Shown in pieces: positions 54,865 through 63,248 of a stretch of DNA of 64,000 bases. The number at the start of each line of letters is the position of its first letter. Position 1 is the stretch's first letter. This DNA is from Tatumella morbirosei. Its GTDB lineage: Bacteria > Pseudomonadota > Gammaproteobacteria > Enterobacterales > Enterobacteriaceae. Under the pieces are notes generated by a model. It was given only the letters and a program-made list of their open reading frames with translations, was not told the DNA's origin and did not search any database. The stretch covers positions 1,674,001 to 1,738,000 of the forward strand of contig NZ_JPKR02000003.1 of assembly GCF_000757425.2 (NCBI RefSeq), in the 5' to 3' direction. The translations under genes and the position numbers were made by a program.

Positions 54865-56784
54865 TCAATAGCGGCGATTCCACTCCGTATCCTGTAACAG
54901 TTTGCCAGGCTGGCCCATGAAGTAACGATAGTAGGCATCATAAGCCAGCACATTCTTCACATAGTTTCGTGTTTCGGCAAAAGGGATGGTTTCGATAAAT
55001 CCGACTGCATCCAGCTTACCACCACTCACTGCCAGCCACCTTCTGACTCTGCCTGGCCCGGCATTATAGGCCGCAGAAGCAAAAATGCGGTTATCATCAA
55101 ACTGCCGGTACACATAATCCAGATATTGCATTCCAATCTGGATATTCATTTGCGGATCCAGCAACTGGCTGCTGTTCACATAGTTACTGACCGGGAACAT
55201 TTTAACGGTATGTGCCGCCGTCGCGGGCATAACCTGCATTAGTCCGCTGGCGCCCACCGGCGAACGAATTTTAGGGTTCCATGCACTTTCCTGACGCGAA
55301 ATCGCCATTGCATAACTCACCGGGATGGCTTTTCCGGCCGAATATTGTTGGTAGTATTGTTGCCAGGCCAACGGAAAACGTTCTTTCAGGCTGTCCCACA
55401 TTTTCGCGGTGATAGTGGCCTGGACACTCAAATCCCACCAGTTCTGTTCACTGGCATAACGAGCCAGCATTTTCTGTTGCTCCAGGGGTTTACTACTGAT
55501 GAGGTTAGCCCATTCGCTTCGGGCCAGATTATCCATGCCCCAGTACATCAGTTCTCTGACACGGGCTATCTCAGCGCCGCTGGCAACCGAGGCTGTTGGC
55601 GCAGGCGCCGGATCAATCGTCAGCCTGTAAGGTACGCCCAGTTTTTGGGCCGCGACCATGGGATAAAAGCCACGTTTCTGTGTCAGCTCACTGAGCAGTT
55701 CATCGCCTTCCTGTTTACGTCCCTGCTCCAGTAACAAACAGGCCTGCCAGTATTGCCATTCGTCCTTCTGCTTAGCTTCGACGGGTAACCGGGCAATCCA
55801 GGTATTCAGCCCACGGTGATCATTATCGGAAATAGCCTGACGGATGCGTCGTTCGATCAGGGAGGTAGAATCGCTGTCCATGACAACAGCATCCCGCCAG
55901 CGCATCTGTTCTGTCGTCACATCACTGCCCATAAATTGCCAGGCCACCGCCTCCTTCATCGCCTGAGCTTCTGAAGCTGACATTTTCTGAGCAGAGACCA
56001 GTGCCGGGATCAACGAACGGGCATTTTCGGCATCCTGTCGTGCCAGCCGGCTGAAAGCAATCAGAGTTATCTGCCGGCTAAAATCACTGGGTGAAACCGC
56101 GGTAGCAAAACTGCTCACCGCCTGAGGGTTCTGTCCCAGCGTCGACAGAGCCGCAGCCACGGTCGCATAATTCACCGGCAACATCGTAATCAGGTGACGC
56201 ACCAGAGAATCATTGCCGGCTTTAAAGGCCAGAATCATACGTTGTAATATTGCCTGTGGGCTGAATTGTGCCGATGATTGCCAGGCGGTAAATAATGCAT
56301 CACAGCTGTCAGGTAAATTCGCCCCGGTCAGCCACAATTTTTTTGCCCCTTCCCAGGCCAGTTGCTGATTCCCGGTAGCCCAGTTTGCGTAATACCAGTT
56401 GCACTGGGCCTGCACCGGCGCCGGACGGGTCGGACTGAAGCTTAATAATCCCTGCCAGTCCTGGCGTCTTGCCAGTTCGTTCACAAAGCGGTTTTTCAGG
56501 CTACGGGCGGATGGCAATGTCGGATACTGGTTGGCAAAATTGCTGATTGCCAGAGAGGTTTCCTGATTCAAATCCTGGGACAGCAGTCGATACTCAAGAT
56601 AAGGATAGAGTGGATAATCTTTCAGTGATGGCATCATCTGCGCCACCACATCCATTTGGTTGTTATCCCAGGCCTGCTTAATTTGCTGGTATCGCTGACG
56701 TTGTTGATCTAATGAATCTGCCTGACTGAGACCGGCAACCCCTGTCAGACAGAGACCCAATACCCAATGCTTCCAATTAATCAC
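54865..56784 (-). CDS. slt: Soluble lytic murein transglycosylase Slt70 (GTG start)
   Basis: Slt70 is a periplasmic muramidase that cuts peptidoglycan with formation of 1,6-anhydro ends. A GTG at 56784 follows a GAGGAG site by six bases and gives 639 residues (E. coli 645) with a clean signal peptide MINWKHWVLGLCLTGVAGLSQA. The longer ATG frame (56964) adds 60 unrelated residues. The long helical superhelix domain is followed by a C-terminal lysozyme-like domain with the catalytic Glu in ISRQESAWNP, then GASGLMQVMPATA and AYNAGPGRVRRWL. Confidence 0.95.
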   Translation of the reverse strand: MINWKHWVLGLCLTGVAGLSQADSLDQQRQRYQQIKQAWDNNQMDVVAQMMPSLKDYPLYPYLEYRLLSQDLNQETSLAISNFANQYPTLPSARSLKNRFVNELARRQDWQGLLSFSPTRPAPVQAQCNWYYANWATGNQQLAWEGAKKLWLTGANLPDSCDALFTAWQSSAQFSPQAILQRMILAFKAGNDSLVRHLITMLPVNYATVAAALSTLGQNPQAVSSFATAVSPSDFSRQITLIAFSRLARQDAENARSLIPALVSAQKMSASEAQAMKEAVAWQFMGSDVTTEQMRWRDAVVMDSDSTSLIERRIRQAISDNDHRGLNTWIARLPVEAKQKDEWQYWQACLLLEQGRKQEGDELLSELTQKRGFYPMVAAQKLGVPYRLTIDPAPAPTASVASGAEIARVRELMYWGMDNLARSEWANLISSKPLEQQKMLARYASEQNWWDLSVQATITAKMWDSLKERFPLAWQQYYQQYSAGKAIPVSYAMAISRQESAWNPKIRSPVGASGLMQVMPATAAHTVKMFPVSNYVNSSQLLDPQMNIQIGMQYLDYVYRQFDDNRIFASAAYNAGPGRVRRWLAVSGGKLDAVGFIETIPFAETRNYVKNVLAYDAYYRYFMGQPGKLLQDTEWNRRY

Positions 56785-56910
56785 ACGCTTCTCCTCGTTT
56801 ACCCGCCACATATCAGCAGACCCGCTGACAGGTTCCCATGCTAGCGGGTTAAATGATGACTTACTATCATCTGCCAAAAATTTACTCAGTCTGACGTTCG
56901 TTGGCACGTT

Positions 56911-56939
56911 TTTGTGCAAAAGCATTGCACAAATTTGCA
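56911..56939. promoter_or_regulatory. Phased TGCA array, candidate enhancer
   Basis: TTTGTGCAA and TTGCACAAA (56911-56933, 5-base spacer) form a perfect 9-bp inverted repeat, and a further TTGCAC follows. TGCA occurs at 56915, 56926 and 56936, 11 and 10 bases apart, on one helix face. The array is roughly 125-155 bases upstream of the predicted transcription start, a normal place for a sigma-54 activator, but the half-site orientation does not match the NtrC consensus. Confidence 0.45.
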
Positions 56940-57037
56940 CCATCCGTAGGCGGACGTGCGCCAAAAATGCTCAACCCCGGGCATCCGGCTGATCAGAAAA
57001 ACCCACTTAAACATTATAATTCATGTAGTTATAAACA

Positions 57038-57053
57038 TGGCACGCTCTTTGCT
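57038..57053 (+). promoter_or_regulatory. Sigma-54 promoter of the urea operon
   Basis: TGGCACG-N4-TTGCT matches the -24/-12 consensus TGGCACG-N4-TTGC(A/T), with the invariant GG (57039-57040) and GC (57051-57052) separated by exactly 10 bases. Transcription should begin near 57064, 27 bases before the first gene. Confidence 0.85.
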
Positions 57054-57060
57054 CAGATGA

Positions 57061-57074
57061 ATACCATCTGGTAT
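57061..57074. promoter_or_regulatory. Dyad at the predicted start site, candidate GntR operator
   Basis: ATACCA-TC-TGGTAT is a perfect 6-2-6 inverted repeat covering the predicted +1 of the sigma-54 promoter. TGGT/ACCA arms are typical for FCD-type GntR regulators, and one is encoded in this operon. Confidence 0.6.
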
Positions 57075-57090
57075 ACATGATGGAATTCAT

Positions 57091-58890
57091 ATGACCTCTC
57101 TACGTGCAGGACTTACCCTTGGACAGTGGACTGACCATTGTCGGCAGCACCCTCAGCAGTTGGCTGATATTCTGAATCAGTGGCTGGCCACCTTTGACCC
57201 ACAGGACCCGGCATGGATAAGTGTCGCGACTCCGGCACAGATCACCGCTCAGGTCAGCGAAATTCTGCCGCGTTTTTTGCAGGATCCAACCTCCCTGCCG
57301 CTGTTCGGCGTGTTGTTTGCAGTTAAAGATAATATTGATGTTGCCGGTTTTGACACCACCGCTGCCTGCCCCGCTTTCAGTTATGTGGCCGGCAATGATG
57401 CCGAAGTCGTAGCCCGTCTGAAGTCTGCCGGCGCCATCGTCGCCGGGAAAACGAATCTGGACCAGTTCGCAACAGGGCTGGTCGGGACCCGTTCCCCTTA
57501 TGGCGAAGTCCCTAACAGTTTCAATCCTGAATATGTCAGCGGCGGTTCCAGTTCCGGTTCTGCATCGGTGGTGGCCCGTGGCCTGGTGCCTTTCTCTCTG
57601 GGCACCGATACTGCCGGTTCCGGGCGTGTACCCGCCGGATTCAATAACATTGTCGGTCTGAAACCGACTAAAGGCTGGCTCTCTGCCTCAGGGGTTGTCC
57701 CGGCCTGTCGCCTGATTGATACCATTTCCGTGTTTGCACTCACCACCGAAGATGCCTGGCAGGTCGCCAGCCTTGCCGGAGGTTACGACAGTGGAGACAG
57801 CTATTCCCGCTCTTCCCCACATACCGCACCGGCGGGGCTGCCGGCAGCCCCGAAATTTGCCATCCCTGCCAGTCCGGAGTTTTTTGGTGATGAGCAAGCC
57901 CGTGCCGCCTGGGACACCGCATTAACTGACCTTCAGGCTTGCGGTGCCACCTTGTCGGCTATTGATTTCACACTATTCCACCGGCTGGCAGAGCAGTTAT
58001 ATAACGGCCCCTGGGTTGCAGAAAGAACGGCGGCTGTCGGTGAAATGTTACAGCAGCCGGACAAACTCGATCCGGTGGTCTACGGCATTGTCAGACAGGG
58101 GGAAAAATTTACCGCTACCGATGCCTGGAAGGCTGAATACCTGCGCTCCGAACTGAGCCGCCAGATTCAGCAAACACTGGCACAGTTCGACGGACTGGTG
58201 GTACCGACTTCCCCAACTATCCGTACACGCCAGCAAATGCAACAGGAACCGGTGAAATACAACGCGCAGTTTGGTACCTACACCAACTTCACCAATCTGG
58301 CCGATCTCTGCGCACTGGCCTTGCCTGCCGGTTTTCGGGCCGACGGACTGCCTGCCGGGATCACACTGATTGCCCCCGCCTGGTACGACCGGGCACTGGC
58401 TGGCTTTGGCTTACGCTGGCAACAGCAGCAACAACTGTCCCCGGGGGCCACCGGACTACCGGCCCCGGAAACAGCAACCTCTTTGCCGGCATCGGCTGAT
58501 CACGTCCGTATTGCGGTGGTCGGCGCTCATCTGACAGGTATGCCGCTTAATTACCAGCTCACCACCCGTCAGGCGGTGCTGGTGGAAGAAACCACGACTG
58601 CCGCGCATTACCGACTGTATGCCCTGAGTGGCGGAGCGATTAAAAAACCAGGCCTGGTTCGTGATGACAGTGGTGCCGCCATAATCGTCGAACTCTGGGA
58701 TATACCACTGGCTCGTTATGGTGAGTTTGTTGCGGAGATCCCTGCTCCTTTAGGGATTGGCACTCTCACGCTGGCCGATGGACGCACTGTCCAGGGGTTT
58801 GTCTGCGAACCTTACGCATTGAGTAATGCCCTTGATATCACCGAAACAGGTGGCTGGCGCCGCTGGTTAAGCTCACAGGAGACCCGTTAA
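57091..58890 (+). CDS. atzF: Allophanate hydrolase
   Basis: This 599-residue enzyme hydrolyses allophanate (urea-1-carboxylate) to ammonia and CO2, the second step of ATP-dependent urea degradation. The N-terminal amidase-signature domain has the full Ser-cisSer-Lys triad: Lys79 (FAVKDNID), Ser153 (GGSSSGSA) and Ser177 (GTDTAGSGR), with the same 74 and 24 residue spacings as AtzF. A smaller C-terminal domain (about residues 470-599) typical of allophanate hydrolases follows. It is the first gene of the operon, two bases ahead of the urea carboxylase. Confidence 0.95.
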   Translation: MTSLRAGLTLGQWTDHCRQHPQQLADILNQWLATFDPQDPAWISVATPAQITAQVSEILPRFLQDPTSLPLFGVLFAVKDNIDVAGFDTTAACPAFSYVAGNDAEVVARLKSAGAIVAGKTNLDQFATGLVGTRSPYGEVPNSFNPEYVSGGSSSGSASVVARGLVPFSLGTDTAGSGRVPAGFNNIVGLKPTKGWLSASGVVPACRLIDTISVFALTTEDAWQVASLAGGYDSGDSYSRSSPHTAPAGLPAAPKFAIPASPEFFGDEQARAAWDTALTDLQACGATLSAIDFTLFHRLAEQLYNGPWVAERTAAVGEMLQQPDKLDPVVYGIVRQGEKFTATDAWKAEYLRSELSRQIQQTLAQFDGLVVPTSPTIRTRQQMQQEPVKYNAQFGTYTNFTNLADLCALALPAGFRADGLPAGITLIAPAWYDRALAGFGLRWQQQQQLSPGATGLPAPETATSLPASADHVRIAVVGAHLTGMPLNYQLTTRQAVLVEETTTAAHYRLYALSGGAIKKPGLVRDDSGAAIIVELWDIPLARYGEFVAEIPAPLGIGTLTLADGRTVQGFVCEPYALSNALDITETGGWRRWLSSQETR

Positions 58891-58892
58891 TC

Positions 58893-61800
58893 ATGTTTGA
58901 TACCGTACTGATTGCTAACCGTGGTGAAATCGCCTGCCGTGCATTGAAAACCCTTAAAAAGCTGGGAATTCGCAGCGTCACAGTCTATTCCGATGCGGAT
59001 AAAAACGCCCCGCATGTGAAAGAAGCCGACGAGGCGATTTCCCTGGGCGGGGATAAACCGACCGACAGCTATCTGTCGATAGAGAAAATTTTGCAGGCCG
59101 CCCGGCAGAGCGGCGCCCAGGCTATCTGGCCAGGGTACGGATTTTTATCAGAAAGTCTGCCTTTTGCTGCTGCCTGTGAAGAAGCCGGGATCGTGTTTAT
59201 TGGTCCAACCGCTCATCAGATTGGTGAGTTTGGTTTAAAACACCGGGCGCGGGAGCTGGCAGCCGCAGCCGGTGTCCCCATGACCCCGGGCACTCCGTTA
59301 CTGAGTTCACTACCAGAAGCATTGCAGGCCGCCGCGACTATCGGTTATCCGGTGATGCTGAAAAGTACCGCGGGCGGCGGCGGTATCGGAATGACCCGCT
59401 GTGCTGATGAGTCAGCGTTATCCGACGCCTGGGAAGGTGTTCGCCGGCTGGGTGCACAATTCTTTAATGATGCAGGTGTATTTCTTGAACGTTGTATCGA
59501 TCAGGCACGGCATATTGAAGTACAGATTTTCGGGGATGGTCAGGGGAAGGTCGTTGCCCTCGGTGAACGTGATTGCTCCCTGCAACGCCGTAATCAGAAA
59601 GTCGTTGAGGAAACCCCTGCACCTCACCTGCCACCAGAAACCCGCCGCACGTTACTGGAAAGTGCTGTCCGGCTCGGGGAAAGCGTGAATTACCGCAGCG
59701 CAGGTACTGTCGAATACATCTATGACGGTGCTCAGGATAAATTCTATTTCCTGGAAGTGAACACCCGACTCCAGGTGGAACACCCTGTGACCGAATCGGT
59801 CACAGGGCTCGATCTGGTCGCCTGTATGTTACAGGTCGCGGCCGGCGAAACACCAGACTGGCAGGCCATGGCCAAAGCGCCTCAGGGAGCGGCCATCGAA
59901 GTACGTCTGTATGCAGAAGATCCACTGAAAAACTTTCAGCCTTCTCCCGGAACCCTGACGGATGTCAGTTTCCCTGATAATGTGAGGGTCGATGGTTGGG
60001 TCAGTACCGGTACCGAAGTCTCGGCCTGGTATGATCCGCTGCTGGCAAAACTGATTGTGCATGCCGATACCCGTGAAGCCGCCTGGGAAAAATTACGTCA
60101 GGCCCTGTCAGAAACCCGGATTCAGGGAATTGCCTCGAATCTTGACTATCTCCGCCAGGTTATCAATACCCCTGAGTTCCGTGAAGGACGCAGCTACACT
60201 CGTTTCCTCGATAAGTTTACTGCCAACGCCCATGTGGTTGAAGTGATCCAACCTGGCACCTGGAGCTCGGTGCAGGACTATCCGGGGCGTCCAGGCTACT
60301 GGGACATCGGTGTTCCACCTTCTGGCCCGATGGATGATTACGCCTTCCGGCTGGCTAACCGTATAGTAGGCAATGCCCCGGAAGCTGCGGGGCTGGAATT
60401 TACCCTGCAGGGACCCGTGTTGAAGTTTCACTGCGACAGCATTATTGCACTGACCGGCGCCCCTTCGGAAGCAACCCTGGATGATACGCCGGTCGCTTTC
60501 TGGCAACCGGTGAATGTAAAAGCGGGTCAGACACTGACGCTTGGCCGTGCCACGTCCGGTTGCCGTACCTGCCTGGCCATCCGTCACGGTTTCGATGTCC
60601 CTGTCTATCTGGGCAGCCGCTCGACCTTTGCGCTGGGCCAGTTTGGTGGTCATGCCGGGCGAATTTTACGCCAGGCAGATATGCTGCCGGTATCACAGCC
60701 GGAGTTACCGGCCTGCACCACACCACCAGCCATCAGTGAACCACGAGCCCTGCCGACAGAGATGATTCCTGAATACAGTAATCACTGGGATATCGGGGTG
60801 TTATATGGTCCGCACGGTGCCCCGGACTTTTTTACCCCTCAAGCCATAGATACCTTCTTTGCCACTGACTGGGAAGTACATTACAACTCGAACCGTTTAG
60901 GTGTCCGGCTCAGCGGCCCTAAACCGGAATGGGCCAGGGAAAATGGCGGCGAAGCCGGTTTGCACCCTTCCAATGTGCATGACTGCGAATACGCGATTGG
61001 GGCAATCAACTTCACCGGTGACTTCCCGGTCATCCTGACCCGTGACGGACCGAGTCTCGGCGGCTTTGTCTGCCCGGTGACGATTGCCAGTGCCGAGTTA
61101 TGGAAGGTGGGTCAGGTAAAACCCGGCGACAAAATCCGTTTTTATCCGATCAGTTTTGATGAAGCGCAGACACTGGAAATCGCCTGTAACCAGCAAATTG
61201 AACAACTCGCACCGGCAGCGATACCAGAGTTTGCTCCGGTTAACCTGCAACCCATCGATGGGGTACCAGCGACCGCGCTGGCCGCATTACCGGCACAAGG
61301 TGACCGTCCTTCCGTGGTTTACCGCCAGGCAGGTGATCACTACATCCTGATAGAGTACGGCGATAATGTGTTGGATCTGGCGTTACGCTTACGGGTTCAT
61401 CTGCTGATTGAAGCAATCCGTCAACAGGCGATCCCGGCGATCCGTGAACTGTCGCCGGGTGTCCGTTCATTACAGATCCGCTATGACAGCCTGCAGTTAT
61501 CACAGAAAGCCCTGATCGACCTGCTGCTGGATCTGGAAACTTCGCTCGGGGATGTCAGCGAGCTGAAAGTCCCTTCGCGTATCGTCTGGCTGCCGATGGC
61601 TTTTGAGGACAGCGCAACCTTAGACGCGGTCAGTCGTTATCAGCAGACCGTCCGTCAGCAGGCGCCGTGGTTGCCGAATAACGTAGATTTCCTGCAACGG
61701 ACCAACGGGTTGGAAAACCGTGAGGAAGTTAAACGTATTCTGTTTGATGCCAGCTATCTGATTCTTGGCCTGGGCGACGTCTATCTGGGAGCTCCTTGCG

Positions 61801-62522
61801 CAGTTCCCGTGGATCCGCGCCACCGGCTGCTCAGTTCAAAATATAACCCTGCCCGCACCTTTACTGCCGAAGGTACTGTCGGTATCGGCGGCATGTATAT
61901 GTGTATTTATGGGATGGATTCGCCGGGTGGATACCAGTTGGTGGGCCGTACGCTGCCTATCTGGAACAAATATCTGAAAAACGATCAGTTCGCCGCCGAC
62001 GAACCCTGGTTATTACATTTCTTCGATCAGGTACGTTTCTATCCGGTCACTGAAGATGAATTACTGCAACTGCGTGATGATTTCCGTGAAGGCCGTGCCA
62101 GCGTGCGCATCGAGGAAAGTGAATTTGATTACGCAGCCCATCGCCGTTTCCTGGCAGAAAACGCGGACTCTATTAACCAGTTTAAAGAGCGCCAGGCCAC
62201 TGCCTTTGCTGAAGAAGTCGAGTTGTGGAGCCGTGAAGCGCTGAACTCTCCATCAGAGGACGATCAGCTTCTGGTCGCCGAAGAAGATACCGCAGGATTA
62301 TTGCCGGTCAATGCCGACCTGAATGGCAGTGTCTGGAAAGTCCTGGTGTCACCAGGCGACACCATCGTTGCCGGTCAACCGGTCGTGATTGTTGAAGCGA
62401 TGAAAATGGAACTGACCATCAGTTCACCTGCCGCAGGTGTGGTCAGCCAGATTGCCTGTCAGCCAGGGCGTCAGGTTTCTCCGGGGGATGTGCTGCTGTG
62501 GTTAGCCGGGGAGGAGCAATGA
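58893..62522 (+). CDS. uca: Urea carboxylase (biotin-dependent)
   Basis: The 1209-residue enzyme uses ATP and bicarbonate to carboxylate urea to allophanate. Domains in order: biotin carboxylase (about 1-450, starting FDTVLIANRGEIACRA, glycine loop STAGGGGIGM near 160-167, and EVNTRLQVEHPVTE); a KipA/KipI-like carboxyltransferase pair (about 470-1050, with SVQDYPGRPGYWDIGVPPSGPMDDYAFRLANRIVGN); and a C-terminal biotinyl domain with the biotinylated lysine Lys1171 in VEAMKMEL. No urease genes are seen here, so this is the nickel-free route. Its stop codon overlaps the next gene's ATG. Confidence 0.97.
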   Translation: MFDTVLIANRGEIACRALKTLKKLGIRSVTVYSDADKNAPHVKEADEAISLGGDKPTDSYLSIEKILQAARQSGAQAIWPGYGFLSESLPFAAACEEAGIVFIGPTAHQIGEFGLKHRARELAAAAGVPMTPGTPLLSSLPEALQAAATIGYPVMLKSTAGGGGIGMTRCADESALSDAWEGVRRLGAQFFNDAGVFLERCIDQARHIEVQIFGDGQGKVVALGERDCSLQRRNQKVVEETPAPHLPPETRRTLLESAVRLGESVNYRSAGTVEYIYDGAQDKFYFLEVNTRLQVEHPVTESVTGLDLVACMLQVAAGETPDWQAMAKAPQGAAIEVRLYAEDPLKNFQPSPGTLTDVSFPDNVRVDGWVSTGTEVSAWYDPLLAKLIVHADTREAAWEKLRQALSETRIQGIASNLDYLRQVINTPEFREGRSYTRFLDKFTANAHVVEVIQPGTWSSVQDYPGRPGYWDIGVPPSGPMDDYAFRLANRIVGNAPEAAGLEFTLQGPVLKFHCDSIIALTGAPSEATLDDTPVAFWQPVNVKAGQTLTLGRATSGCRTCLAIRHGFDVPVYLGSRSTFALGQFGGHAGRILRQADMLPVSQPELPACTTPPAISEPRALPTEMIPEYSNHWDIGVLYGPHGAPDFFTPQAIDTFFATDWEVHYNSNRLGVRLSGPKPEWARENGGEAGLHPSNVHDCEYAIGAINFTGDFPVILTRDGPSLGGFVCPVTIASAELWKVGQVKPGDKIRFYPISFDEAQTLEIACNQQIEQLAPAAIPEFAPVNLQPIDGVPATALAALPAQGDRPSVVYRQAGDHYILIEYGDNVLDLALRLRVHLLIEAIRQQAIPAIRELSPGVRSLQIRYDSLQLSQKALIDLLLDLETSLGDVSELKVPSRIVWLPMAFEDSATLDAVSRYQQTVRQQAPWLPNNVDFLQRTNGLENREEVKRILFDASYLILGLGDVYLGAPCAVPVDPRHRLLSSKYNPARTFTAEGTVGIGGMYMCIYGMDSPGGYQLVGRTLPIWNKYLKNDQFAADEPWLLHFFDQVRFYPVTEDELLQLRDDFREGRASVRIEESEFDYAAHRRFLAENADSINQFKERQATAFAEEVELWSREALNSPSEDDQLLVAEEDTAGLLPVNADLNGSVWKVLVSPGDTIVAGQPVVIVEAMKMELTISSPAAGVVSQIACQPGRQVSPGDVLLWLAGEEQ

Positions 62523-63226
62523 GTTCTGTGAGTAACAGCAATAAATCACGACCAGAAGCACTGGCATCAAGGGTTTATCAGGCAGTGAAGGACGATATTT
62601 TCGACTTTCGTTTACTGCCGGGTGATCGCTTCAGTGAAAACGATATTGCCGAAAAAATGCAGGTCAGCCGGACGCCGGTCCGGCAGGCACTCTACTGGCT
62701 GGCCCACGAAGGCTATCTGGAGGTCTATTTCCGCAGCGGCTGGCAGGTTAAACCGTTCGATTTTGAGTATTTCGAAGAGCTGTACGACTTCCGTACCGTA
62801 CTGGAATGTGAAGCCGTGCGCCGGTTATGCCGTTTACCGGTTGAACAGTGCCGCCAGGCATTAACTAGCCTTCAAACCTTTTGGATCGATACGCCACCAC
62901 TACCACTCAGTGATGGCAAGGAGATCTCGGCCTGCGATGAAGAGTTTCATCGCGGGTTACTGGATGCGGCAGGTAACCGGGAAATGGCCAAAGTCCATGC
63001 GATTGTTACCGAGAAAATTCGCATTATCCGTCGTCTGGACTTTACCCGGGAAGACAGGATCAGTGCCACTTATCGTGAGCACGCCCTGATTTTAAACCAG
63101 ATTTTTCAACAAAACAGCGAGGAGGCACAGCTACTACTCACCAGGCATATCGCAGAGAGTAAAGCGGAAGTCCGCAAAATAACACTACACATGTTACAGC
63201 AGGCAAGAACAACACCCGAGTCATAA
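62519..63226 (+). CDS. GntR-family regulator (FCD subgroup) of the urea operon
   Basis: From the ATG at 62519, which overlaps the urea carboxylase stop (ATGA) and follows a GGGGAGGAG site, the protein is 235 residues. A winged helix-turn-helix (about residues 15-75: [51 protein letters not shown]) is followed by an all-helical FCD ligand domain with the metal/acid-binding pattern D...H...H ([37 protein letters not shown]). It probably senses urea, allophanate or a related metabolite, and the dyad at 57061-57074 is a reasonable target. It is translationally coupled to the enzymes it would control. Confidence 0.88.
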   Translation: MSSVSNSNKSRPEALASRVYQAVKDDIFDFRLLPGDRFSENDIAEKMQVSRTPVRQALYWLAHEGYLEVYFRSGWQVKPFDFEYFEELYDFRTVLECEAVRRLCRLPVEQCRQALTSLQTFWIDTPPLPLSDGKEISACDEEFHRGLLDAAGNREMAKVHAIVTEKIRIIRRLDFTREDRISATYREHALILNQIFQQNSEEAQLLLTRHIAESKAEVRKITLHMLQQARTTPES

Positions 63227-63248
63227 TTCGCTTATCAGGGGTATTACA

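Larger units (their letters stand above)
56785..57090 (+). promoter_or_regulatory. Control region of the urea-utilisation operon (306 bases)
   Basis: The stretch between the divergent slt and allophanate hydrolase genes holds, in order toward the operon, an array of phased TGCA elements, a sigma-54 promoter and a dyad over the predicted start site. No gene is visible. Confidence 0.7.

Noticed and set aside
56901-56960. Classical NtrC sites (TGCACC-N5-GGTGCA)
   Set aside because: Half-sites are present but in the wrong orientation or spacing (GCAC-N6-GTGC, TGCACCA with a poor partner), so I do not call NtrC boxes.
56785-56964. 60-residue N-terminal extension of Slt70
   Set aside because: It would precede the signal peptide and has no homology; the GTG at 56784 follows a GAGGAG site at ideal distance.
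57061-57074. NAC binding site
   Set aside because: NAC sites are ATA-N9-TAT; the spacing here is N8 and the perfect 6-2-6 symmetry fits a GntR operator better.
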